Below, in pieces: positions 19,267-28,213 of a stretch of DNA of 64,000 bases; the first letter of the stretch is position 1; each line of letters opens with the position of its first letter. The position numbers and the translations under genes were made by a program. Below the pieces are notes generated by a model. It worked only from the letters and a program-made list of their open reading frames with translations. It ran no database searches and was not told the origin of the DNA. Source of the DNA: Sphingomonas panni. Its GTDB lineage: Bacteria; Pseudomonadota; Alphaproteobacteria; Sphingomonadales; Sphingomonadaceae. Location of the stretch: positions 186,001 through 250,000 of the forward strand of contig NZ_JAKREU010000004.1 in assembly GCF_022664435.1 (NCBI RefSeq), given 5' to 3'.

Positions 19267-19966
19267 CCATCAACTGCTGAACGTCGCCGCGCACCGCGAC
19301 CTGCGGGTCCGCCGCGAACGATCGGTCGAACTGGGCGACGGGGTGATGACCGCGCTGATCGTGCCCGACGAGTTCCGGCAGGTGCAGGGAAGCTACCCGA
19401 TCCTGTTCCGGCAGAACCGCGAACGCGACGGCTTCGTCGCGCTCGCCCTGTTCGGGTTCGATGCGGGCGAGAATCTGTTCCTCGCCGATGGCCGCTGGGA
19501 CGCACCCTATCTCCCGCTGTCGATCGATATCCAGCCGTTCCTGATCGGCGGCGCGCCGGGTGCCGACGCGACGCCCAAGGCGGTGATCGACCTCGCCAGC
19601 CCGCGCATCTCGACCGACGACGGTGTCCGCATCTTCGATCGGGAAGGGCGGCCGTCGCCCTATCTCGACGTGATCCTCGAACGGCTGGGGGCGCTCGACG
19701 CCGGCTATCGCGGATCGGCCGCGTTCCTGGAGGCGCTCGATCGCTACGGCCTGCTCGAACCGTTCACCCTGGAAGTGACGCTGGATGACGGATCGACCAA
19801 TCGGCTGGTCGGGTTCGACACCATCGCCGAGGAACGGGTCGCCGAACTGGATGCCGCGACGCTCGGCCGACTGAATGCCGACGGGCATCTGCTGCCGATC
19901 TATATGGCGATCGCGTCGCTGGCGAACCTGCCGGCTTTGATCGCGCGCAAGAACCGGCATGGCTGA
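19259..19966 (+). CDS. SapC family protein
   Basis: A 235-aa protein matching the SapC family (PF07277), named after a Campylobacter S-layer-associated protein but of unknown function in proteobacterial TonB-receptor loci. Recognisable segments are [52 protein letters not shown] and the C-terminal [20 protein letters not shown]. There is no signal peptide or membrane helix, so it should be cytoplasmic. Its ATG lies inside the end of the halogenase gene (8-base overlap), showing translational coupling. Confidence 0.85.
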   Translation: MSDHQLLNVAAHRDLRVRRERSVELGDGVMTALIVPDEFRQVQGSYPILFRQNRERDGFVALALFGFDAGENLFLADGRWDAPYLPLSIDIQPFLIGGAPGADATPKAVIDLASPRISTDDGVRIFDREGRPSPYLDVILERLGALDAGYRGSAAFLEALDRYGLLEPFTLEVTLDDGSTNRLVGFDTIAEERVAELDAATLGRLNADGHLLPIYMAIASLANLPALIARKNRHG

Positions 19967-20966
19967 TCTGCCCCCCATCGCCGAGGTCGAGGCGGCCGAC
20001 GCCGCCACGCTCGACCGGCTGCTTTGCGAAGCCAACGCGCCGTTCGTGGTGCGCGGGCTGGTGTCCGACTGGCCGCTGGTACAGGCGGCGCAGCAGTCGT
20101 CGCAGGCGGCACGCGACTATCTGGTGCGGCATCACCGCGACATCCCCTTCACCGTATCGGTCGGCCAGTCGGGTAGCGGCGGGCGGCTGTTCTACGACGA
20201 AGCGATGGCGATGAACTTCGCGACCGTCCGTGCCAAGTTGCCCGACATCCTTGGCGAAATGGGTCGGGTCGAACAATCCGCCGATCCACGTCCGATCTAT
20301 CTCGCCTCGATCGACATGCGAGGATTTTTCGAAGGGCTGGATGAAGCCAACCGCGTCGACCTCGGCACGCGCGAACCGCTGGCCAGCATCTGGATCGGTA
20401 CGCGCACCCGTATCGCCGCGCATAACGACCTGCCGGCGAACCTCGCCTGTGTCGCGGCGGGGCGGCGGCGCTTCACGCTGTTCCCGCCCGACCAGTTCGC
20501 CAATCTCCACCTCGGGCCGCTCGACAACACGCCGGCCGGACGGGCGGTTTCGATGGTCGATTTCAGCGCGCCCGACGTCGATCGCCATCCGCGCTTCGCC
20601 GAGGCGCTGGCCCATGCGCAGGTCGCCGAACTCGGCCCCGGCGATGCGATCCACATCCCGTCTTTGTGGTGGCATCATGTCGAGGGGCTGGCGCCGTTCA
20701 ACATCCTGGTCAACTATTGGTGGCGTGATCAGCCGCGCTGGCTGGGCCAGCCGCAGGACGCGCTGCACCATGCGATCCTTGCCATCCGTGACCTGCCCGA
20801 CGATCAGAAGGCGCATTGGCGCGCGGTGTTCGACCATTATGTCTTTACCAATGACGACGCGGTGACCGCGCATATCCCGGAGGGCGGGCGGGGCGTGCTC
20901 GACCCGCTGACCGCCGAGAGCGCCGGGCGGCTGCGCAACTTCCTGCTGCGGCAGCTGGCGAAATGA
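19959..20966 (+). CDS. Cupin-like (JmjC/Cupin_8) Fe(II)/2-oxoglutarate-type dioxygenase
   Basis: A 335-aa protein of the Cupin_8/JmjC-like fold. It begins with NAPFVVRGLVSDWPLV, the common entry of this family. The proximal metal motif is HND in TRIAAHNDLPANLACVAAG (about residues 148-166), followed by RRRFTLFPPDQFANL. The distal histidine lies in HIPSLWWHHVEGL (about residues 230-242). Conserved HxD...H implies an Fe(II)-dependent hydroxylase acting on a protein or small molecule. It overlaps SapC by 8 bases and the next halogenase by ATGA, so it is part of a coupled operon. Its substrate is unknown. Confidence 0.85.
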   Translation: MADLPPIAEVEAADAATLDRLLCEANAPFVVRGLVSDWPLVQAAQQSSQAARDYLVRHHRDIPFTVSVGQSGSGGRLFYDEAMAMNFATVRAKLPDILGEMGRVEQSADPRPIYLASIDMRGFFEGLDEANRVDLGTREPLASIWIGTRTRIAAHNDLPANLACVAAGRRRFTLFPPDQFANLHLGPLDNTPAGRAVSMVDFSAPDVDRHPRFAEALAHAQVAELGPGDAIHIPSLWWHHVEGLAPFNILVNYWWRDQPRWLGQPQDALHHAILAIRDLPDDQKAHWRAVFDHYVFTNDDAVTAHIPEGGRGVLDPLTAESAGRLRNFLLRQLAK

Positions 20967-22444
20967 GCGTCACCCGTGTCGTGATCGCCGGCGGCGGCAC
21001 CGCCGGATGGATGGCCGCCGCCGCCATCGCCCGGACGATGGGTGCCATGGTCGAGGTGACTTTGGTCGAATCCGAAGCGATCGGCACGGTCGGCGTCGGT
21101 GAGTCGACCATCCCGCCGCTCGTCACCTATAATCGGCTGCTCGGCATCAACGAGGCCGAGTTCATGGCCGCGACCGCCGCAACCTTCAAACTGGGTATCC
21201 TGTTCGATGGCTGGCACACCCCCGACAGCCGCTATTTCCATTCGTTCGGCACCACAGGGCGCGATCACTGGGCGGCGGGGTTTCAGCATTACTGGCTGAA
21301 CGGGCGCACGCGTGGGCACGACCAGCCCTATGACGATTATTGCACCGAACTGGTCGCGGCGTTGCAGGGCAGGTTCGCGCATCTGCCGAACGACGCGACC
21401 AACTATGCCTATCAGCTCGATTCCGGCCGGTACGCCCAATTCCTGCGCACCATGGCCGAGCGTGACGGCACAAAGCGGATCGAGGGGCGGATCGCCCGAG
21501 TCGAGCTGAACGGCGAGACCGGCGACATCGCCGCGCTGACGCTCGACGGCGATCGGCGGGTGGAGGGCGACCTGTTCCTCGACTGTACCGGCTTTCGCGC
21601 GCTGTTGATCGAAGGGGCGCTGCACGCCGGCTATGACGACTGGACCCATTGGCTTCCCTGCGACGCGGCGATCGCGGTGCAGACGGAGAGCGTCGGCCCG
21701 CCTTTGCCCTATACCCGCGCGATGGCGCATGATGCGGGGTGGCAATGGCGCATCCCGCTGCAGCACCGGGTCGGCAACGGCATCGTCTATTGCAGCCGCT
21801 ATCTGGAGCGCGACGCCGCGCTCGACCGGCTGCTCGGCAATGTCGAGGGGGCGGTGCGGACCGAGCCGAATTTCCTGCGCTTCACGACCGGCGCGCGGCG
21901 GAAACAGTGGCATCGCAACTGCCTCGCCATCGGCCTGTCGGGTGGTTTCATGGAGCCGCTGGAATCGACCAGCATCCACCTGATCCAGCGCGCCGTGCTG
22001 CGCCTGCTCCGCCTGTTCCCGCAAGGGGGTGTGAAGCCGGCCGACGTGGCGGAGTTCAACGACCAGCAATTGCAGGACATGGAGCAGATTCGCGACTTCC
22101 TGATCCTGCACTACAAGGTCACCGACCGCCGCGATTCCCCGTTCTGGCGGCAATGCGCGGCGATGGACGTGCCCGACAGCCTGCAACAGAAAATCGACTT
22201 GTTCCGCCAGAGCGGACGGGTATTCCGCCGGAACGAGGAATTGTTCGGCGAGAATAGCTGGGTGCAGGTGATGATGGGGCAGGGGATCGTACCGGAGGGG
22301 CATCATCCGATCGCCGGCAAGCTGAGCGACGGCGAACTCGACCGGCTGTTGTCGATGATCCGGCGGCAGGTGGCCGACACCATCGCGACGATGCCGCCGC
22401 ATGGCGATTATGTCGCGCGCTACTGCCCTGCGGATCGTCCCTGA
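20963..22444 (+). CDS. Flavin-dependent halogenase family protein 2 (PF04820)
   Basis: A 493-aa flavoprotein related to, but not a close copy of, the first halogenase. The FAD motif is VVIAGGGTAGWMAAAAIAR. VGVGESTIPPLVTYNRLLGI precedes ATAATFKLGILFDGW, which holds the catalytic-lysine position. WxWxIP is intact (GWQWRIPL) and GGFMEPLESTSIHLIQ is the canonical form. All recognised active-site motifs are therefore present. It is coupled to the cupin gene upstream (ATGA) and the LacI gene downstream (TGATG). The enzyme may act on the imported ligand rather than on free tryptophan. Confidence 0.87.
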   Translation: MSVTRVVIAGGGTAGWMAAAAIARTMGAMVEVTLVESEAIGTVGVGESTIPPLVTYNRLLGINEAEFMAATAATFKLGILFDGWHTPDSRYFHSFGTTGRDHWAAGFQHYWLNGRTRGHDQPYDDYCTELVAALQGRFAHLPNDATNYAYQLDSGRYAQFLRTMAERDGTKRIEGRIARVELNGETGDIAALTLDGDRRVEGDLFLDCTGFRALLIEGALHAGYDDWTHWLPCDAAIAVQTESVGPPLPYTRAMAHDAGWQWRIPLQHRVGNGIVYCSRYLERDAALDRLLGNVEGAVRTEPNFLRFTTGARRKQWHRNCLAIGLSGGFMEPLESTSIHLIQRAVLRLLRLFPQGGVKPADVAEFNDQQLQDMEQIRDFLILHYKVTDRRDSPFWRQCAAMDVPDSLQQKIDLFRQSGRVFRRNEELFGENSWVQVMMGQGIVPEGHHPIAGKLSDGELDRLLSMIRRQVADTIATMPPHGDYVARYCPADRP

Positions 22445-23505
22445 TGCCACGCCGTCGTCAGGCGGTGACGATCAAGCATGTCGCGGCCGATGCCGGCGTG
22501 TCGTTGCAGACGGTCAGCCGCGTCATCAACAACGAACCCAATGTCCGCCCCGAAATGGCGGAGCGGGTACGCAGCTCGATCAACCGCCTGGGCTATGTCC
22601 CCCTGATCGCGGCGCAGCGCATGGGCGGGTCGAAGTCGCGCCTGATCCTGTCGCTGAACGACCGCGACCGCACCATCGCCGGCTGGCAGAATCGCGAAGG
22701 CACCGACTGGGTCGACCAGATGCTGCTGGGCGGGATGCTGACCTGCGGGCGGCACGGCTATCGCCTGATCCTCGAACTGGTCGACACGCATAGCGATCAT
22801 ATCGAGCGCGAACTGTTGAGCGCGATCGGTGCGCTGCGGCCCGATGGCGTCATCCTGACCCCGCCGCATTCGCAGGACCCGGCCATCCTCGACCTGCTCG
22901 AACGGCAGGGGATCAGCATCGCGCGGATCGGGTCGCTGACGCCGGGGCCGGGATTCTCGCTGACCATGGGCGACGAGGACGCCGCGCGCCGCGCGACCGA
23001 GCATCTGATCGCGCTCGGCCATCGCCGGATCGGCTTTATCGCCGGGGCCAGCGATTACGAACTCAGCGGCTGGCGCGTGACCGGGTGGCGCGCGGCGCTG
23101 GCGGACGCGGGATTGGCCGACGACCTGCTGGCACCGGGCCAGTTCGACTATGAATCGGGGCGGGCGGCGGCGGCTGCCCTGCTGGCGGCGGGCGACCCGC
23201 CGACCGCGATCATCGCCAGCAGCGACCAGATGGCGATCGCCACGCTCGAACTCGCGCGCGAGCGGGGGGTGTCGGTGCCCGACGACCTGTCGATCATCAG
23301 CTTCGACGACACGCCGATCGTCCGCTTCGCCCAGCCGCCGCTGACCGCAGTGACGCAGCCGATCGCCGCGGTCGCCGCGCTGGCGGTCGAGCGGATCATC
23401 GCCGAGCAGGCCGATGGCGGGCAGCCTGCCGAGCCGCAATCGGTCGCCGCCGAACTGACGCTGCGCGCATCGACCGCCCCGCCGCCGGAGCGTAATCGGG
23501 GGTAA
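22444..23505 (+). CDS. LacI family transcriptional regulator
   Basis: A 353-aa repressor. The N-terminal helix-turn-helix is TIKHVAADAGVSLQTVSRVI (about residues 9-28) with the hinge LGYVPLIAAQRM. The periplasmic-binding-like effector domain has ATEHLIALGHRRIGFIAG and ASSDQMAIATLELARERG. LacI proteins of this group sense sugars or sugar phosphates. It is the last overlapping gene of the operon that starts at the large receptor, so it probably autoregulates; the degenerate operator at 14592-14605 is a candidate target. Confidence 0.93.
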   Translation: MPRRRQAVTIKHVAADAGVSLQTVSRVINNEPNVRPEMAERVRSSINRLGYVPLIAAQRMGGSKSRLILSLNDRDRTIAGWQNREGTDWVDQMLLGGMLTCGRHGYRLILELVDTHSDHIERELLSAIGALRPDGVILTPPHSQDPAILDLLERQGISIARIGSLTPGPGFSLTMGDEDAARRATEHLIALGHRRIGFIAGASDYELSGWRVTGWRAALADAGLADDLLAPGQFDYESGRAAAAALLAAGDPPTAIIASSDQMAIATLELARERGVSVPDDLSIISFDDTPIVRFAQPPLTAVTQPIAAVAALAVERIIAEQADGGQPAEPQSVAAELTLRASTAPPPERNRG

Positions 23506-23697
23506 GCCGGCGGCACGGTCCTCCCGAACGGGGTTCGGGAATCCGGCATCGGCCTCATCACCGCTAATGACAGGGGCAAGCCGCGCGCGGTTCCCGAACG
23601 CGCGGTAGCGGTTGCACTACAGCATAATACCCGTATGAGACGTTGCAACATACCATGGCTAATGAAGCCTGTCGGCGTCCCTCATTCCGGAGTTGCA

Positions 23698-25773
23698 ATG
23701 CCTGTTCCCGCCCTGCGTTCACGACTGTTCACGTCCGCCGTCCTTTATACCCTCGCGATCGGCCTGATGCCCGTTGCCGCCGACGCACAGGAGGTGGAAG
23801 CAACCGAGGAAACCGGCGACATCGTCGTTCTCGGCACCCGCAACACGGTCGATCGCACACAGTCGTCGGATCGGGTGACCGAACGCATGTCGCAGTCGAG
23901 CCGGTCGATCGAGCGCGACATTCTGGACGCGGCGGGGACCTATCGGCTCAGCGACGCGCTCGAGCTGGTCAGCGGGTTCAGCCAGCAGAATAATCGTGGC
24001 GGGGTGATCGATAATTTCGCGGTGCGCGGGTTCCTCGGCACGCCCGATGGCGGCGCGGAATATTATCTGAACGGCTTCCTCGCCAATCGCGGTATGGCAC
24101 CGCCGCGCGATCCGGCCACGACCGAACGGATCGAGGTGCTGAAAGGGCCGGCGGGCGCGCTGTTCGGCGATGTCGATCCCGGCGGGCGGGTCAATATCGT
24201 GACGAAGACGCCGCGCTTCGCGCCGCATGCGACGGCCATGGTCAGCTATGGGTCGTTCGATACCCGGCGTGTCGAACTCGACGCCACCGGCCCGCTGTCG
24301 CGCACGCTGGCCGCGCGGATCGTCGTTGCGGGTGAGGACAGCGACGGGTGGCGCGATACCGTCACCCTGCGGCGGCGTATCGTCTCGCCATCGCTCACCT
24401 GGCAGCCGAGCGATGCGCTGCGCCTGACCTATGCCGGCGAATTCAGCCAGTTCGATACCCCGTTCGATCGCGGCATCCCGGCGATCAACGGCGATGCCAA
24501 CGCCCTGCCAAGGTCGAACTATTATGGCGAGCCGTCGAACGGCATCACCCGGTCGCGCCAAGACCAGCACCAGCTGACCGGCCTTGCCGAACTGGGTGCC
24601 GGCTGGACCTTGAACGGGGGCGTGGTCTGGCGCACGGGAACGCTGAAGGGCCTGTCCGCCGACCAGTCGCGTATCGTCGGCAACGCACTGTGGCGGCAGC
24701 GTCGCTCGCGCGATTTCAGCGTCGACGACCTGTCCGCCCGCCTCGAACTCGCCGGACAGGTCGGGCGGCACCGCGTCAGCATGGGCGTGAAGGGCTATCG
24801 CTTCTTCTATGGCGAGCGCTGGATGCGGATCAATCCGTCGGCCGCCGCACCCTATGCGATCGATCTGTACGACCCGGCCTATGGCGCGGTGGCTGCCGCG
24901 CTCCGCCCCTTCACCAATAATGACGAAAGCCGATGGGCGGGCACCTTCTATGTCCAGGATATGTGGGACGTCACGGACCGGCTGACCCTGGTCGGCGGTG
25001 CCCGGATCGATCCGTACCGGCAGAAGATCGTGAACAACAATACCGGCGGCATCGGCCGCAACATCGCCGAGCCGGTCAACTTCCGGGTCGGCGCGCGCTA
25101 CCGTGTGACCGATGCCATCGCGGTCCACGCCAATTGGGGTGAGAATTTCTCGCTCAATACCGGCACCGATCGTACCGGTGCCGGCTTCGGCCCGGAAACG
25201 GGACGCGGCTATGAAGTGGGGATCGCAGCGAAGCTGCCCGGCATCGACCTCGCCGCGACCTGGTTCGACATTCGCAAGCAGGATATCCTGACGACCGACC
25301 CGGTCGATGCCAATTTCCTCGCGCCGGTAGGCAGCATGGTCAGCCGCGGCATCGAATTCGACGCATCGGCGCGGCTCGGCAACCGGTGGCAGGTCGTCGC
25401 CAACTATGCCTGGGTCGATGCGAAGGCTGACGATGCGGCCTTTCCGACGCCCGACGTGCTCAACGTGCCGGAGCATTCGGGCACGCTGCTGGTCGTGCAT
25501 CGCATTCCGACCGCACGCGGCGACTGGCAGTTCAGCGGCGGCGTCGCCTATGTCGGCGACCGGGCCGGATCGCTGACGGCGCGGCCGGTGGTGCTGCCGG
25601 CCTATGCGAAGGTGAAGGCGGCGATCGAAACGCCGCTGGTCGACGGGCTGCGCTTTCGCCTCGAAGCGGACAATCTGCTCGACCAGCGTTATGCCGCCAG
25701 CTCCTACAGCGCCTTGTGGATCTATCCCGGTGCGCCGCGGACGGTCCGCGCGTCACTCCGGCTGGACATTTGA
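23698..25773 (+). CDS. TonB-dependent siderophore receptor (FhuE/FpvA type)
   Basis: A 691-aa outer-membrane receptor. The signal peptide (RSRLFTSAVLYTLAIGLMPV) ends near ADAQE. DIVVLGTR begins the TonB-box/plug, followed by NFAVRGFLGTPDGGAEYYLN and IEVLKGPAGALFGDVDPGGR. The C-terminal part FRLEADNLLDQRYAASSYS resembles the end of the receptor at 11167-13386. The ATG at 23698 has a GGAG ribosome binding site; the frame is open to 23635 but that extension lacks signal-peptide character. It follows the LacI gene after a 192-bp gap and may have its own promoter there. It is likely a ferric siderophore receptor. Confidence 0.92.
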   Translation: MPVPALRSRLFTSAVLYTLAIGLMPVAADAQEVEATEETGDIVVLGTRNTVDRTQSSDRVTERMSQSSRSIERDILDAAGTYRLSDALELVSGFSQQNNRGGVIDNFAVRGFLGTPDGGAEYYLNGFLANRGMAPPRDPATTERIEVLKGPAGALFGDVDPGGRVNIVTKTPRFAPHATAMVSYGSFDTRRVELDATGPLSRTLAARIVVAGEDSDGWRDTVTLRRRIVSPSLTWQPSDALRLTYAGEFSQFDTPFDRGIPAINGDANALPRSNYYGEPSNGITRSRQDQHQLTGLAELGAGWTLNGGVVWRTGTLKGLSADQSRIVGNALWRQRRSRDFSVDDLSARLELAGQVGRHRVSMGVKGYRFFYGERWMRINPSAAAPYAIDLYDPAYGAVAAALRPFTNNDESRWAGTFYVQDMWDVTDRLTLVGGARIDPYRQKIVNNNTGGIGRNIAEPVNFRVGARYRVTDAIAVHANWGENFSLNTGTDRTGAGFGPETGRGYEVGIAAKLPGIDLAATWFDIRKQDILTTDPVDANFLAPVGSMVSRGIEFDASARLGNRWQVVANYAWVDAKADDAAFPTPDVLNVPEHSGTLLVVHRIPTARGDWQFSGGVAYVGDRAGSLTARPVVLPAYAKVKAAIETPLVDGLRFRLEADNLLDQRYAASSYSALWIYPGAPRTVRASLRLDI

Positions 25774-25829
25774 CGAGGTTCGGCACGCGAAGCGACGAAA
25801 CGCTGTCGCACGTCCCGTCAGAGAGGAAG

Positions 25830-25903
25830 TGGTGCCCCGTGCAGGAATCGAACCCGCGTCTCTTCGTTACAAAGGAAGCCGTTTACCATTAACGTAACGG
25901 GGC
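25830..25903 (-). tRNA. tRNA-Thr (anticodon UGU)
   Basis: A complete cloverleaf of 74 nt including an encoded CCA. Acceptor GCCCCGT pairs with ACGGGGC, the D-arm is CGTT/AACG around AATGGTA, and the T-arm is GCGGG/CCTGC around TTCGATT. The anticodon loop TTTGTAA gives anticodon UGU. The pair closing the anticodon loop (31-39) is a C-C mismatch, while the other four pairs of that stem are normal. The discriminator is A. Confidence 0.9.
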
Positions 25904-25945
25904 ACGCTGTCAGCCGTCTATCAAGCGGCGTGTCGAACCACAATC

Positions 25946-26809
25946 TCAAACCACGCCGAAGGTCCAGCCTTCGGTCCGGGCGATGTGCGCTGTCAGCATG
26001 GGCGGGGACCAAAGCGCAGGGTCGTGCGCCACGTGACGGAGCCATGCCGCGCTCAGCAGCGCATCGGTGGCGTGGTCGTCATAGCGCGGTGAGGGGGCAT
26101 GGGGCGGGCTGCCCAGTGCCGCCAGTGCCGCATCCAGCTGTTCCGCGTCGCGCAGCTTGCTCCGCCCGGCACGCACCCCGGCGGCCCGCGCGGCGATGGT
26201 GGTGTAGATTTCGACGATCGCCGGACCGGATGCCGGCAGCGGATCGAACGGCCAGACCGGTATCCGGCCCGCCAGCCGGTGCAGGACGCGCATTCCGGTC
26301 AGGCTCGACTTGCCGACCTGTGCCGCGCCGACCAGATTGAAGCAGCTGGTCGGTGAAAAGCCGGCCGCCCGTTGTCGCTCCTCGCACAGCCGCAGCCGCC
26401 CGCGCCCTTGCCCGAACCGGTCGCCCAGCGCCCGGTGCCGGCGGAAATGGCGCGACAGTTCCGGCTCGTTCACCACCGAGGTCGCGGCCAGATGCGGGTC
26501 GTCCGCCGCCATATTCTCGACCATCCCCCAAAGCGCGCGCGCATCGTTGGGCGACTGCGCCCAGCCGGGGAAATAGCTGCCGGCATCGGCAAAGGGCAGG
26601 GCGGGCGACAGGTCCAGCCCGATCAGCATGTCGGCGCCATCGTCGGCGAGCATCGTCAGCCATTCCAGAATGGCCTCGCGCGACCACCCGCCGTCCCGTG
26701 TGACCAGCGCCGGACCATCGTCGCGTGCCTCGGCCACCGCCAGTCCCGCCGGCCGCGCCACCGCCTGTCCCGACCAGTCGATCGCCGCGAACCGGGTGAA
26801 GCGCCGCAT
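25946..26809 (-). CDS. DUF429-like predicted RNase-H-fold protein
   Basis: A 287-aa protein of uncertain function. It begins FTRFAAIDWSGQAVARPAGL, contains MLIGLDLSPALPFADAGSYF, VEIYTTIAARAAG and near the end RYDDHATDALLSAAWLRH. Acidic residues in the first strand (D), in IGLDLS and in DDHATDAL, with a E in VEIY, fit the pattern of DUF429-type RNase-H-like proteins, whose activity is not established. Its ATG overlaps the stop of rarA (TGATG), so it is made from the same transcript. The longer open frame to 26920 lies inside rarA. Confidence 0.6.
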   Translation of the reverse strand: MRRFTRFAAIDWSGQAVARPAGLAVAEARDDGPALVTRDGGWSREAILEWLTMLADDGADMLIGLDLSPALPFADAGSYFPGWAQSPNDARALWGMVENMAADDPHLAATSVVNEPELSRHFRRHRALGDRFGQGRGRLRLCEERQRAAGFSPTSCFNLVGAAQVGKSSLTGMRVLHRLAGRIPVWPFDPLPASGPAIVEIYTTIAARAAGVRAGRSKLRDAEQLDAALAALGSPPHAPSPRYDDHATDALLSAAWLRHVAHDPALWSPPMLTAHIARTEGWTFGVV

Positions 26810-28116
26810 CACGACGTCTGCCGTCGTTCGTCCCACCACGCCATGCGTTCCGCGATCCGCTGTTCGAAGCCGCGCCCGGTCGGTTCGTAGAAGCGCGCGG
26901 GCGGCATCTCCTCCGGCCAATAGTTCGCGCCCGAAAACCCGTCCTCCCGGTCATGGTCATAGGCATAGCCCTTGCCATAGCCGATATCCTTCATCAGCCG
27001 GGTCGGCGCGTTCAGGATCGAGGGCGGCGGCATCAGCGACCCCGTCTCGCGCGCCGATCGGAACGCGGCCTTCTGCGCCTTGTACGCCGCGTTCGATTTG
27101 GGCGCGGTGGCGAGGTAGAGGCACGCCTGCACGATCGCCAGTTCACCCTCCGGACTACCCAGAAACTCGTACGCGTCCTTGGCGGCGAGGCACTGGACCA
27201 GCGCCTGCGGATCGGCGAGGCCGATATCCTCGCTGGCGAAGCGGGTCAGCCGGCGCAGGACGTACAGCGGTTCCTCACCCGCCGTCAGCATCCGCGCCAT
27301 ATAATAGAGCGCGGCCTGCGGGTCCGATCCACGCAGCGATTTATGCAACGCGGAGATGAGGTTGTAATGCCCCTCCCGGTCCTTGTCATACACCGCGACG
27401 CGGCGTTGCAGCAGCGCCGACAGCCCGGCCGGATCGAGCGGTTCGGGCAGGTCGATCGAAAACAGCGTCTCCGCCTGGTTCAGCAGGAAGCGGCCATCGC
27501 CATCGGCGCTGGCGACCAGTGCCGCCCGTGCCGCGTCGGTCAGGGGCAGGGGGCGGCCCTCCAGCGCTTCGCCGCGCGACAGCAATTCGTCCAGCGCCTC
27601 CGCCCCCAGCCGGTGCAGGATCAGCACCTGCGACCGGCTGAGCAACGCCGCGTTCAGTTCGAACGAGGGGTTCTCGGTCGTCGCGCCGACCAAGGTGACG
27701 GTGCCGTCCTCGACATAGGGGAGGAAGCCGTCCTGCTGGGCGCGATTGAAGCGATGAATCTCGTCGACGAACAACAGCGTCCGGCGACCCAGCCGGCCAT
27801 GTTCGCGCGCTTCGGCAAACACCTTTTTCAGATCGGCGACCCCGGAAAAGACCGCCGAAATCTGGGCATAGCGCAGGCCGACCGCGTCGGCGAGCAGCCG
27901 AGCGATGGTCGTCTTGCCGGTGCCGGGCGGCCCCCACAGGATCATCGACGATAATTTCCCCGCCGCGACCATCCGCCCGATCGCCCCTTCGGGACCGGTC
28001 AGGTGGCCCTGTCCGACGACGTCGGAAAGCGTGGTCGGGCGCAGTCGGTCGGCCAGCGGTCCGCCGGTCGGGGTCTGGGGCGCGGGCGGTGCGAAGTCGG
28101 CGAACAGGTCGGACAT
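26809..28116 (-). CDS. rarA: Replication-associated recombination protein A (MgsA/RarA AAA+ ATPase)
   Basis: A 435-aa AAA+ ATPase acting at stalled replication forks. The N-terminal segment ADRLRPTTLSDVVGQGHL and Walker A GPPGTGKTT (about residues 61-69) are followed by Walker B LLFVDEIHRFNRAQQD and sensor-1 GATTENPSFELN. The C-terminal tetramerisation part ends with MPPARFYEPTGRGFEQRIAE, which is characteristic of the family. Length matches E. coli RarA. It is divergent from the PadR gene. Confidence 0.96.
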   Translation of the reverse strand: MSDLFADFAPPAPQTPTGGPLADRLRPTTLSDVVGQGHLTGPEGAIGRMVAAGKLSSMILWGPPGTGKTTIARLLADAVGLRYAQISAVFSGVADLKKVFAEAREHGRLGRRTLLFVDEIHRFNRAQQDGFLPYVEDGTVTLVGATTENPSFELNAALLSRSQVLILHRLGAEALDELLSRGEALEGRPLPLTDAARAALVASADGDGRFLLNQAETLFSIDLPEPLDPAGLSALLQRRVAVYDKDREGHYNLISALHKSLRGSDPQAALYYMARMLTAGEEPLYVLRRLTRFASEDIGLADPQALVQCLAAKDAYEFLGSPEGELAIVQACLYLATAPKSNAAYKAQKAAFRSARETGSLMPPPSILNAPTRLMKDIGYGKGYAYDHDREDGFSGANYWPEEMPPARFYEPTGRGFEQRIAERMAWWDERRQTS

Positions 28117-28173
28117 GGGGCGAATATAGGCTCTCGCAAAAAACCGCCAAACACCTCTTGCGCGAATCGTTCC

Positions 28174-28203
28174 AAGATATATCTAGTGGGTCAAGATATA
28201 TCG
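28174..28203. promoter_or_regulatory. Candidate PadR operator: two AGATATATC palindromes
   Basis: AAGATATATCT at 28174-28184 and AAGATATATCG at 28193-28203 are direct copies of a GATATATC palindrome, 19 bases apart. They lie just before the PadR start in the gap shared with rarA. This arrangement fits an autoregulatory site for the YqjI-like protein; it could also overlap a -10 element. Confidence 0.5.
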
Positions 28204-28213
28204 GAGAATGAGA

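Noticed and set aside
17731..22444. An antibiotic gene cluster based on tryptophan halogenases
   Set aside because: There is no synthase, peptide synthetase, resistance gene or exporter next to the halogenases. The neighbours (TonB receptor, SapC, cupin, LacI) are the usual uptake-locus set.
23635..23697. The upstream start of the second siderophore receptor
   Set aside because: The extension MRRCNIPWLMKPVGV... is not signal-peptide-like, and the ATG at 23698 with GGAG begins a proper signal peptide.
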